Assembly: GCF_041296385.1 (NCBI RefSeq)
Contig: NC_091017.1
Span: 51,334,214-51,398,213 of the forward strand
Origin: Aphelocoma coerulescens
Taxonomy: Eukaryota > Chordata > Aves > Passeriformes > Corvidae
Direction of reading: 5' to 3'
DNA: 64,000 nt
The notes beneath the pieces were generated by a model. It had not been told where the DNA came from and made no database searches. It worked only from the letters and a program-made list of their open reading frames with translations. Each line of letters opens with the position of its first letter. Within the stretch, counting starts at the first letter, position 1. Positions 1-12,700 of the stretch are shown here, piece by piece. The position numbers and the translations under genes were made by a program.

Positions 1-3000
1 AGGTTTAAATACAGATGTTGTCTAGAGAGTTAGCTGTTAAAATAACAACAAATTATTTATTAATTAAATTAATACTGAATTACTTCATATTAATATCATA
101 AAGACCTTATGGGCAGTAAAACAAAAGAGAAAGATGATTAACCATACATGTGTTTCTTAGGGGTGATGGCTGGTAGCTGCGCATGTGTGTCACAAGGCAA
201 AAGCAGACCATCTCAGACAGAGCTTGTGTTTCTCTGAGCTTGCAGCATGGCTGAGAGTAGGGCTTGAACAGCAGGGTTTTTGTCTTGAAAAGTCTTTTTC
301 CATTAAGAACCACTCCACTTGCTGGCCTCAGCAGTTCACCTAGGTTGGAAGGTTGTCCAGCTCACCTCTGGGCCCAAGCCCTGGTGCTTGAGCCCCTGGT
401 GGAAGCTGTAAGATGCGACGTGTATGCTGAGCTGTGCTGACATCTGCATGGTTAGCATGAGGAACGTAAATAACTGACCCAGTGTCAGACACAGAGTGAG
501 CAGTAGAGGGCAAAGGGGTTAATTGTCTGCTGAATGTCATTTTCCAAAACACCGTGGGTCAGCATGTGCTAGGGGTCGCTAGGGATTCGCAGCTGAAACA
601 AGCACAAAAAAACAAGCAGAATTCTAAAACCAGCAATTCCCAGCACAATACTACCACTTTAGTAGTATTTACATTGCAGGTGGAAGAGTTTGTAGGGTGG
701 GCTAAGATGCGGCTGGATGGTTGCCCTGGCCTCTTGATCTTAGTCCATAAGTACCCAAGGGAGCATGTCTGGAGCTTTGCACAGCCCAGCAACCACAAAC
801 TGAGTCATGACTTCTGGACTCCTGTTGTACCAATCTACATATCTTTATGCACCTTCAGGGCTCAATTTTCATCCTCTGCACTGTGGCAGGGTTGCTTGTC
901 CAATTACTGTGGAAAGGGAAATTAGGAACCATCCTGCTTCAGAACAACACTTGCTTTGTTTCCATTCCATCTAGCATTAGCTTAACCTATCTCTGCAGGG
1001 AGTCATAGCACTTTCCTAACCACAACACTTATTTTAAGTACCTTGCAGCACTGGTTTAACACCTCAGATGTTCTGCATGCAGTTTGAGATTTCTGTAATG
1101 ACATGTGCTGGAGTTCTGACTTATTTGCTAATTGGCAAGTAAAAATGATTTTGCAATTATATCCTGTTTGCTATTACGTGCTGTCAGAGACAAAAAAGTA
1201 AATGATGTTTAATATGTTTTATAGTGTATTGTAGCCTCTGTCTTCACTGATTCTCCTCAGACTGCATCCTGAGGTTCAGTCTCTGCACATTATGACTTAT
1301 TTCAAAGCAGTGCTGTGGGAATCTGCTTCAGGCAATCACAGGACTACCATCCTGCCAGAGCAAATTGTCACTGGAATTGGGGGTGACTTGTGGAGGTCAG
1401 CAATATTTGAGTTGGATCAGCATTTGACTAGAAGTAGTTTGCAAAGTTACTGTAAATGTACCTGTGTAAGTGTAGAAGTTATAAATTGTGATGTTTATAT
1501 ATGAACTATAGGGAAAACAGTGGATTTTTTTTACCAGAATACCTGTGTTATGTGAAAATAGTCACAAAATACCAGTAATGAAACAGAAGCAATTTCTTAC
1601 AATGTAAGAAGTGAGTCTTTCTGAACCACACAGACTTGTGTGTTTTTCTGGGAGAACACAAAGAAAACTGAAGAGGCTTGGAGAAGAATTTAATGTCACT
1701 AATATTGTCAGTCCCAATAATAGTACAATGAAAATGGAAAGGTTGCCATTTGTGAGGAAACAGGTTTAGAGCTGGCAAGCTCTACCACACCATCCCACAT
1801 GTTGCAGGTCAGGCAGGAGACCTGGCAATATATAATCCAAAATCTTTCTGCACCTGAGCATGGGAACAATGTCACAACAGGAACATTCCCACTGGTGTTT
1901 GCACACTGGACTGGACTGTTGTGGAGCAACCAAGTGGGACTTGTGAAGGCCTTGTAATAAATGAATGCCAGACTCAGGGGAGAGCTGGCCTTTGTGGTGT
2001 ATACTGTAGCCATCTGTTTTACTTGGGTACAGACACTGACTTTTCTTTTTCTAGGTAGAAAAGTGTTTTGATTTTTTTTTTTTGTACACCTTGGCTGTAT
2101 TAAGCACTAGAAATTCACATTGAAAGAGATGAGAGCTAACCAAGAAGTTCATGCACCTCTCTGCAGAGGTGCCTGTTTTTCTCATCATTTTGAGCCTGTG
2201 GTTAGCCGTAGGTTCCTCTAAGGCCAGAGGTGCATGATTTTAAGTGCAATATATCCGGAAAGGCTATAATGAAACAGGTTAAACTTGCAATAAGAGAAAT
2301 GAACAAAAGTTAAATACACGCTCTAGCTTTAAATTTGAAGGACTTGGCAGAGAACTATTTAGCCTAAGGTAGAGATTTCCAGGATGTTATTTTAATTTTA
2401 ATTACGCTTCAAAAAACAGACTGGGGATTTTTTAGATTTGAAGGGCATGGGAAATGTGGAAATATAATGAATCAAAGGTATCACTTCTTTTTCCAAAGCA
2501 AAAAAATCAAAGATTTGTATTAAAATTAGGTTTCACACAAATTAAGTAGTACTGTAATTAGAATGTGTTGTATAATGTAAATCCACTAGAAATCTGTGCA
2601 TACTCCTATTTCATTGTCTATTTTCATGGGCTATCTATGTTGGTGTCGGGTTTTTTTTGCTTGCTTTGCTGTCTTCTTTGAGCAAACCATCTGCAGCTTG
2701 TTTTACCTTTCCTCAGCAGTTTGAACTGGACTATAAAAATCCTATGCTTGACAGTAGTCTATACATAAATATTCAGTGTAGTACATTGATTATATTTATA
2801 GTAATGTGAAAATATAGCCTCATGAATCTTCAAAATAGAAGCCGTGTGTTTTCTTCTAATAAGTATTGCATAATCTTTTATTTTCTAAAACTTGTATGTA
2901 TGCTCTCTATACACTGCCCAAATACCATATGCCTTTCTGAAAATCTTAATTTTTCAGATCTAGTGAATTCCTGTGGGTACTTGTGTATGAAATACAATTT

Positions 3001-6000
3001 ATTCTAAACAGAGACCATCATGTTTAACTTAAAGCATGGCACACATAACTCCAAACAGTCTCTTTTCAGAGCTAAAGACAATAGATTGTTCTTTTCCCCA
3101 ATAATTTATTTTAAGCCAGCATATGATTTGGATGCATGTGCTGACATAATATTTATAGGTTGTATGCACAACTACACTCTTAATAAAGAATGGCCTCAAG
3201 TGCTATGGCTTCACCCTGAAAGGTGTGTACATAAAGATCCTGCCTGTGCTAGGAAGATACACACAACTTCCTGTTTTCCAATATCCTCATAAACAGTGAG
3301 ATAAATTGCTTTCCCAGAGATAGGAATCAAGTGAGTCCAAAGGTTTTTTACAAGAGGCAGGACAGACCCTGTAAAATAAAGACTCTTTTTTATGAATGAG
3401 TCAGTCTATAAAGGTCATTGCTCCTTGAGGAAGGTGAGTGAACCTCTTAACAATGTATTGCCATTGACAGTTACTTTATTGTCTTATTTTATATCATGAA
3501 ATGAGGCTTACAGAGGTTGGAAATGCACTCCCTTCCCTCATGATTCTCGCTGAAATACTGGATTGAAATTTCAGGGTGTTTTGGGCAAATGCACTGCCAG
3601 AACCTGGGCAAGAGAAAAGTTACATTCAAGATCCATTAACGTGCCCTCAAAGATAATAATACCACTGAAAAAGAGAGACCTAAATAAAGTCAAATACTGT
3701 CTTTTTCCCTGACTAGATCTTTAAAGAGTGTCTTGAAGTAGTAGGCTTAAGGAGCCTTTCTTTTACAATGTGCCTGTAGAAATAGAAGGTGCCTCTTGAG
3801 AGATTTCTGTAACTAAAAAAATTATTCTTCCTACTAATGTATCCCACAGGATCATGCCTGGAATAACAGACAGGAAAGACTGAGTGACTAGTGCCATAAT
3901 TGCTACACTTGCTATGTATGTATAAGGTCTGCAGATGTCCGTAGAGAAGACGACCCTGGAGTAAGCTACACCAACATGTCCAGCCTGCTTCGTGTGGATG
4001 TGTGCTTTGGGAAGGTATCAGCTGTCTCTTGTGTAGGTTTGCTGCATCTGTTGCACTGCACCCTCCAGTAGTCCTAGTCTATGTCAACCCTTGTCCTCTC
4101 TTCAGCTGCGGCCTTGCACTGCCAAGCTGCGCCATACAACGGGATGAGGATTTGCATGAGTATTTTAAGTTCATTGCTTTAGTCCTTCATGGCTCCTGAA
4201 ATTAGCTATGTACCTCAGATGTGCCTTGAATCCACAAGGAAAATTAAACCTGCACTGATTCTTCATTTCTGCTGCCTGAAAGGTGTGACCTAAGTGAAAC
4301 CTGGCCAGAGACAATTGCACAGAGTCAGGCTCCCATAGTCAGAACAGGAACTTTTAGTGCTCCATGGGATAAACATCTTAAACACTTTAGATGTCAAAAT
4401 CCCAAGATGTACTTGGGGAAACCTTCCCAACAGCTACCTGCACCCTTTTACTCAGACAATACTAATAAGAGCTCTAGGATTTGACTTCAGGATAGTGATC
4501 ACATAGCAGTTCATTTTTTAAAAAATATTAAAAACCCCTGATGAAGTAAAGTTAACAGCTTCTTGGCTGTGCTTCAGTGCATTCATTATGAGAAACCAAT
4601 TTTACCCTGGGCCAGAAAGACACTGAGCAGGCAGATAGGGGAGTTGTCATGATGAGGCTTTCTGAGCTCCGGGGCAAAGCTGGATAAGTGGGAAATTATT
4701 ACAACAACTTCAATTATTTTGCATGTAATGCTGTAATTATTATTCATGCAATGAGTAAAAGCTTGTGCCAGAAGAGCTCTTAAGTGTGAGGTGTGATGAG
4801 GGGTGAGGAGTGGCAGGAGTGTCAGTGATTCCCATGTGCAGATTTTGTGGGCAGTTGCTGGGGCAGCTCCTCCTGTGCCTGGGCTCCTGCCACAAAGGGC
4901 GCCGTGGGTTGTCCTTCTCATGGTGGTGCTCCCACCTGGAGAGACTCTTCCAGTCCCCAGAGTGTCCCCCCAGTGTGGGCGTAGCATAAGGGAAAGCACG
5001 GAAGCAGCTCTTCCAGGCTGGGCAAATGGAAAGCCAGCAGTAAAACAGGTCCTCTGGGACCTCTGAACAACAGGCAGGTGGCTGGGTAGTGCTGAAATAC
5101 AGATTTTGGGAGAAAGCTTTCTAAACTCAAACACTTTACTGATGGTTCCACAGAGTACAGATCTTTTATGTTTTACTTATTTACTGGAGGTAAATGTATT
5201 GGAAGTGTCACAGTGTGAACATGGGACTGCAACAACAGCAGTGAAGGAAGAGCTGCAGGGCAAATAATTCAGGACAACTTTCCTACTCTGGTGTGAACCA
5301 AACTGGTTTTGCCCTTGTCATCTTTCTGATTGTTATTATTTGTCAAGCTGGGGGCCATGTTCTGCTCTGAGCTGTAGCAGAAAAAAAAATAAATTACCAA
5401 ACCAAATGTGGGCTAAGCTGAAGACAGATTATTTGCTCTGGGTTCTTCATGCTGTGGTTAGGCTCAAAGTTCAGGTGTAGTTCAGCAGGAACTGGCTTTT
5501 TGTATTTTGTTATCCAAGACACTTTGTCTCCCAGGCAAAGCACTCTTTCAGCTGAACTGTCGCACGTTAACTGTACGGGGGGTGTGGGGACAGCCTCAGC
5601 CCAATAATCCTTGGACACTTCAGGATTATCCTCCAAGTCACAGCCCTGGTCTGATCCTTATATCACTGATTTCCATCCTAGCTGTACTACAGCCTCTGCT
5701 AAATTCTCCAAATCCAGTTGCTTTTCCAGGGAGCCTGGCCCAGGGCCTTTGGGCCCTGAGCCAAGAGCTCTCTAAGTGACATCAGCTGTGCAGATGTCTT
5801 TAGCTGTGCACCGTGAGAGACAATTTCCTCAGCTAACGGGGCTCACCTGCCCCGAACAGCACATAAGGTGTAGTCCAGGTCCAACTCTTCTGCCCCAGGA
5901 GAGCCCTCTGCTCTCTGCTTCCAGGGTCCCTCCCAAAACCTTTTTTCTTTCCAGGCTATCTGGTAAGTTATAGGGACAATTTTAGAATTCACCATTACAG

Positions 6001-9000
6001 TTTTAGGATTACTCTTATAGTCTGACAGTGGCCAAAAGCCCGAAATTTTAGTGGCAATGAATGTCTATTGCAGACTTCCACTGGTGAAGTATTAAGTATA
6101 GAATGGATGAAGCCTTAAAAAACATTTCAGGATGTTCAGCGGACAGTTTTCCCCTGAAACACTCTCTCACATAGTATATCAAACTCCCTGGGCATTTAGG
6201 GGAATGAATGAGACTTTATTACAGTTTTCTCTCTGTGTAAATCTGTAGCTGATTTCATCATCTATAATTTAGAATATTCTTATCATTGTTAAAAACATGT
6301 GTGAATATGGCATGATTTATTTACAGCTTTCAGTGTGGGATTGTATCTGAAGGATGGAAAATTCCTTATGTTACTCTCATAAATTAGGTGGTGCTCAGTT
6401 TCTATTCCTTTTTTAACTGCTGACCATCTCCAGGGCAAAGGGGAGGAGGCATGAGAGAGAAGCCTGTCAGAATCAGTTCAGGAGCATCATGTCTCCAGGT
6501 GTGTCAGAGCCCCTTATCGCCTTAGGATGAAATGTCTTGTTGCTGTACCCAGCTGTGCTACACTTTGCATAATTTTTGAGTGAGTGCATTAATTTCCCCT
6601 CTTATTTGGAAAGAGGAGAATGAAGTCAAATGACACATGCTAGATGATAAGCTACAGCAGAGCTGGTCCAAAGGGACTACTGTTTCTAAAAGTATCTTGG
6701 GATGCTTAAGGCATTGGGCATCGCTTGTAGTGTCACCACTTCACATGTATCATATTTAGGCTTTATGTACCACATATTTAGGCTGCCTGAAGTAATACAT
6801 TAGTACATGCAACCATTTGCACCAGTGAGGGAGGCAAAATCTGAAAACGTGTGTGTGAGAAATTTGTTGGGAGTTGCAGGGAGGTGGTTTATAATGGTTG
6901 GGTTATCTTCGAAGACAAATTGTATTTGTCTAGCTAGGAGAAAAATCCCATAACTAGCTAGGAAAAACAACATCACTAAGAAAGTTAAGAAAATAACAGT
7001 TCTTAAGTCAACCTGACATTTGTTCTTCACTTGAGAAAAATATCTGAAAGAAACTTGGCCTTTAGAGCTGTAGGAAAATGGGCTATTGGAAAAGCATGCA
7101 GATGAACTTGTTATCTGCTGTTCTGGTTAATGATACACAACTGCTAACACCACATGCACAGGATAACAAAAGAGCCATCTTATCCAAGTAGAGACATTAA
7201 ATTGGCCCATTCTACACTCCTACTCATTACACTGTTAAATATTTAACAGTTTGGTTGGGTGTCATAAAAGGGAGAACATTAGTGTGAGGACTCATAGTTA
7301 TAGTTTTGAGCTGTTCTTTAGTGATCTGCAGTTCCAGCACCAAGAACTTAGATTGTTAAAAATCTAAATGGGTTATTGCTAAAATTTCAATGTGTGTTGT
7401 TGGTATTATGAAATAAACAAACTCAAAGCAGGCTGGAAATTGTTATTATTTCTGTTTAGGTCCACTATTAGTACTGCTAAATCCTACAAACAGCTATATT
7501 GACAATGACTTCAGTGCTTGTGCTGCCATACCTGCTTTATAAATCTCCTAACTAATCAAGGTAAGGCACATGTACCTTTCCTTTCCATGGAAGTTAACTG
7601 AAAGCCAGCATGAAGCCTTTTAATGGATAATTTTTGCTTGCAGGGTATCATTTTCTGACATTTGGTTAGAAAGGAGAGGAAAAGCAAGGTTTGCTCGAGC
7701 TCAAGAAAACTGTCCAGGCAACACGGAGTTATTCACCTTTAAAGAATCTTCTCTCAGCCAGCAGTGGAGGTTGATGCCCTTCAGTGTCCCACATTTACTT
7801 GCTGATGAACATGAAGTATCTCCTGCACTACCAAGGTACCAGGAAAAGAGTGTGGTGACCTAATCCCTGCAGCACAGTCAGAGCTGGTACATGTTGGTCT
7901 TGTACTGGTGACCAGGAAAAGCAGTTAATTTCTTAGCAGTGAGAAGTGAGAAGGAGGGTGATTTACTGTGCAACTTCATCCACCTCCATTTTCTTATGCA
8001 GGAAAGAATTGCTGGTTTTGAAGTCCATTGGTTATTTAACAACAAATCTACTCCTTTAATTAGAATGCTTCATCTCTCACTGTGTTTAATTTCCACTGTC
8101 AGCATTCCATGTACCTATGGTATTCAGGTCCATTTTCTAAAATTTATTTTCTGCAGTCTGGAGCATTGTCTGATATAGCTGGCATCACATCAGTTGGTGT
8201 CCTTGAAAATGATCTGGTGTAAGAGTGCAAGATTGCTTGTGCAAAAACCCCACTTTGGCTCTGATGCTGGACTACATTTGGATCTGGTATAGGAATGGAA
8301 AAACAAATATTGGGGTATCCACACTTACTCCATGCATAAATTTAGACCAGTAGCTCAAGTTTTTTCTTACTATAATCTTTTTCTATTCATTAATAATGCA
8401 GCCTCCTTGAAGTCAGAGATTTTCACACATTGCTGTTCTAAATATCCTTGCCTAAAGCCTGTTTTCTTTCTTTTCTTAACATTTATCAGTTATTTCAACA
8501 GTAAAGATGAAAAAATTGCAGAAGTTTTCCTACATCCACCTGACTGGATGGGGTGATTGGAGGGAGCAGCAAGGAAACCTTAATTCAAGGTCACAAGTTT
8601 TGCAAAAAAAACAAGAATATTTTTTTCTCATGTTCCTCCTTCCCAAAAGTGACTCACATTTCTTAAAATTAATTTGCTTTTTAGTAAAAAAAAAAAAAAG
8701 GCAAAAATAATTTTTATTCCTAATATATGAGGAATAAAAAAATTCATCAGACACATTATTTTTAAAAGCTCACTGACTTGCTTCCTTGGGAGTATCTTGA
8801 GAAGGTGAAAGAAAAGAACTGTTCTGTAATATGTCTGTGTAGATTCTCTAGATTGGGGCCGTAGCAATATGCATTCATATAGTGTTAAAGAAATGTGAGC
8901 TCTTAATTTCAATTTCCAATCATTTTTTCCCACAGGTATTACATATCTGAAAATACAACTGAAGTTTAGAAGCTCATTTTAAACTCCTACATCACAAGCC

Positions 9001-9467
9001 TACTGCTTTTTAAATGGCTGGAACACAGCATGAGGTTCGAGTTCCGTGGGTCTGGACTGTAATCATCCCACTGTCTCCTTGACAACACGAGGAACATCAA
9101 GCAATTCAGAAAAGGAGAGCCACAATGGCAAAGGTTGCAGCCCTTATGAAAGGCATTTCAAAGACTTAGATCTGCCCAGAGAAGAGATGCCAACTCATGC
9201 TTGACTTTTAGAATCAGCTGACTTCAGGGGCATTATTTTTAACTTTTTTTTCATGGGATGTAGATGATGTACAAGTAACCTGATCACCCCATATGTCTGC
9301 AGTAGCAAAAGAAGAAAGACATACTTTTACTTGTTACTGCAAGATTAAGAAATACTTATGAGTAATTAGGGATAGTGACGAAGTAATAGATTTGTTAGAG
9401 ACTTTAATAGTTTTTCATGCTTCCTGGGTACACTTATTTCTAAGACTGTTCTTTTTCTAAACAAAGT
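1..9467. other. Intergenic DNA upstream of NMU, no gene seen
   Basis: AT-rich sequence with short chance open frames on both strands. I looked for exons of EXOC1 and EXOC1L, the genes expected on this side from mammalian synteny, and recognised none. A GC-richer patch near 4800-5060 gives open frames on both strands but no family motif. A homeobox/POU-like motif cluster near 4711-4753 is described under findings. A small palindrome (GCACCTCT-CTGC-AGAGGTGC) lies at 2153-2172. Confidence 0.6.
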
Positions 9468-9494
9468 TTGTCCTCAGATGGTGAAAATCTTTAT

Positions 9495-9712
9495 GTAATG
9501 CCCATTGGGGAGGTTAGATTGAATATTAGGGAAAATTTCTTCACTGGAAGGGTTTCTGAGCACTGGAACAGGCTGCCCAGGGAAGTGGTGGAGTCACCAT
9601 CCCTGGAGGTATTTAAAAGCAGTGTAGATGCAGCACTTAGGGACATGGTTTAGTGCTGAGCTAACAGCTGGCCTCAGTCTTAAAGATCTTTTCCTAAATG
9701 GTTCTGTGTTTT
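9495..9712 (+). mobile_element. CR1-type LINE 3'-end fragment
   Basis: The translated strip reads [20 protein letters not shown] and continues ESPSLEVFK, the stereotyped C-terminal/3'-end sequence of avian CR1 copies. It is followed by the usual 'ggacatggttta' and a diverged '...aagatcttttcctaaatggttctgtg' tail. Only the 3' end is present, as is normal for CR1, which is 5'-truncated on insertion. The 61-codon open frame here is therefore a repeat relic and not a host gene. The outer limits are approximate. Confidence 0.85.
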
Positions 9713-12700
9713 GTAATTCAGGATGAATCAGGACTGGTAAGCTGGAAGAGATACAGAGGCTGCAAAAATCTCTTATATCTTTTGCCTACCATGAAAGTGA
9801 AATGGTTTGCAGGTACAGAAGGCTGTAGTTGTAGATATATCAAAGAATCATACATAGCTGGAGACATACCAAAGAATCCCAAAGGGAAGACTTATATGTT
9901 TGGGGCTGCTCAAAGGGATACTGCCAAAATAGGAGGAAAGGCAGGAACAAATAAAAATCAAAGTAAAGAACCTTTATTTTCAAACAATAAATGCATCATA
10001 AAGCAGTATTCTTAGTTTCAGGTACTCTACCCATTGCACAGGCATAACACACATATTACAGTTGCTTTATGATAGTTACCAACACACAGATTTTTTATAG
10101 GAAGAAAGAATGAGTCACCCACAGTATATGGAATTAAGCCTATATGAGCATTAAGACTAAGTGTCCTTCAGCTAGGAAAGGCTCTAAGTCTGTCTAACAG
10201 ACAGGCATTTACAATTTTTCAGACCTTTAATCTGGAAATGTGCAGTGTGATTTGAATCAAATCAAAATGTCTGGAGTGTGCTAATTTTTGTGGAAGATGA
10301 TATCCCAACTCCCACTTCTGAATCAAACTTTGAAAAGACAGAAAAATTAGCACTTCCATCCCAAAACGGGCCAGAAGTTTAAGACAGAAAGTCATTAAAT
10401 CATGCCATCTGAAAGGGGAAAATTGCAAATGTTGGTGATCAGTCGTGCTGCAGAGGCAACCAGGGCATCTCTTACAGGGAGTTTCTCATCAGTGCTTCCT
10501 GCCCTTCAAACCTTCTTGGATACAGCAAAAAGAGGGGTCTGTGCCTCTTTCCCATGTTGGAGCCTCCTGAATGTGTACAGAGCCTTGTCCCAGTGGAAGG
10601 AAGGAGTTTGTCATCCCTTGTTTCTTTTTCTGCCTGCCTGTTTGTTATAGCTAAGTAATGTAGAGTGTGTGTGGGGAAGGGTATATGCATCCATGTTTTG
10701 AAACCAAGACAAGGCATTCAAACCTTATTGGCTGTCCTTGTTGGCCTTTGATGAATAATTTCTAGCTCTGTTTTCTGGTTTTGAGTAAAGTAGGTAACAC
10801 ATACTCTGTTTTACCTTCCTTCTTGGGGGAGACCAGGAGTAGTTAATCTCTTTAAGTATCTGTTTCTGTAGAAGTACTATCCTGCCCAAATATTTTTGTC
10901 CATGGCACTGGAAAATGCACACAAAGTTTCAGAAAAACATAGTCCAGGAAAGCAAGCAGGGCATGGCATTGTGTTTTTCAATGATAACAGAAGTTGTCTG
11001 GGCAATTAGACAGGGGAATATTTCCATGTAGCTTCCATGGGATTTCACTTTCATCAGCGAAAAATAATGCTTTTCATTTGAGCTTCACAAGTTTGGATTA
11101 TCGTGTGTCATCATTCTGCACATGGTGATGACTGCATAATGAAAAGCTGATTTCATAATGCAGGGCAGTTCACCCTGTAGCTGCCCTTTCTCTCACATAT
11201 CTGCCCAGGACTTTGTTCAGCTTGGAGTCACATGCTGAATATTCCAGTTTAAGATGTCAGAGCTGGTGCTGGCCACTAAGGAAAGACAGTGCTGGCCACT
11301 AAGGAAAGACAATGCTGGCACTTCATTGCCTTGCTGCATCAGCTCCAAAATTTCTACTGCTATTTGGGAGGAACATGGAGAAAAACTCTATATGCAGCAT
11401 AGAATATTGTATATCAATTATTCTGTGTGCAAAATTCTACAAAACATCTATTATACAAAAAAAAAAGTACAAAAATTCTATATGCAGCATATAATATTGT
11501 ATATAAATATAGAGAAAAACTCTACATAGATTATTGTACATAATGCTCAGCCCTAAGCCACCAGACAGTAAGATTATCTGGAGCTAAATTTCATCTAGAG
11601 AAAATTCATGTAAGTCCCCTGATACCTGTCCTTAGCATAATTGTGTAGTTCATGCCAACAGAGCACCTGAAATTTTTTTCCTTTTAATACTTTTGAAAAT
11701 CAGAAGCTGTCTCTAGATTCAGAGCATTCCTCACAAGGAACTAACATCAGGAGCTGTCAGACCATGTATGTCTAGCAAAATGTCTAGTGAAATGTTAGCT
11801 CTCCAACCCTGACATACACTGCAGCTGTAGCTTCAGAGTAAGAATTTCCAGAACAGAATATGTTAACAATTGGCTCCGTCTCAGTTTCACGTTGGTGTAT
11901 CTCCATTAGTTCCCTGCTTCACCTGTGACAAACCAGAGTAACAGAGCACTAGATGCTCTTTTGCAAGGGACTGATTGACTGATAAACCACTGTACGTATT
12001 CTATACCTGCCATTCAAGTGGCAATCGTATTTCCATTTAAAAGTCTATTATTTTATTAGAGTGCAATAAATGTGTTTTCATTAGTTGCGATCCCTGGTCT
12101 TTGTCTTTCACTTCTAGTGCGTTTTCTTTGGTGACATTTTTTCTTGTCAGGGAAAGGTCGTGACATTTCAAGGTGTTCACTTCCTGAAGCGTGACTCCTT
12201 GAAGTAATGAGATTCAGCTGATCTGTCAGTAAAAATCTGCCACAGTGAAAACAAGCCCAGCAAAAGCAGAGCTCAGAAGCATCAACGCGTGGTCACTCCT
12301 GATGGAGCTGATGGCTGCCCGTGCTCTCTGTGTTATTACAAGATTGCCCAGAAAGGACAAAACCCCCAGGATTATGTGTCACTGTTATTATTTGAACCTC
12401 TGTTTTCAACATCCCATTAATTTGCATAGTGATTCAAGCTCAGACAAACTTTGCTTTGTTTAAACCTTAAATGATGCTAACCTTAAATATCAAAAATTGT
12501 TGTAAAGCAATTTTGGTTTCTTAAGGAGTATAAATAGATTTCAGACTGCACATGTTAGTTTTACATTTCCCAGCTGAAATTCTCTGGCCTTTTTATGGGG
12601 GTTGTTACTTAGGAGAGCAACACTGAGGACTTTAATCTCAAAGGGAAGTCCCTTTAATGCTGGCATCTCCACAATGTAAATCGAAAGTAGATTTGGGCCT

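Noticed and set aside
4586..5134. 182-codon minus-strand open frame
   Set aside because: It spans a locally GC-rich patch, shows no recognisable domain, and competes with open frames in the other strand. No splice or promoter context supports it.
6800..7030. 76-codon minus-strand frame with a hydrophobic segment resembling a membrane protein
   Set aside because: Hydrophobic runs are common in AT-rich chance frames; no family match, splice signals or promoter.
9468..9653. 61-codon open frame that looks protein-like
   Set aside because: It is the stereotyped 3' end of a CR1 element, not a host gene.
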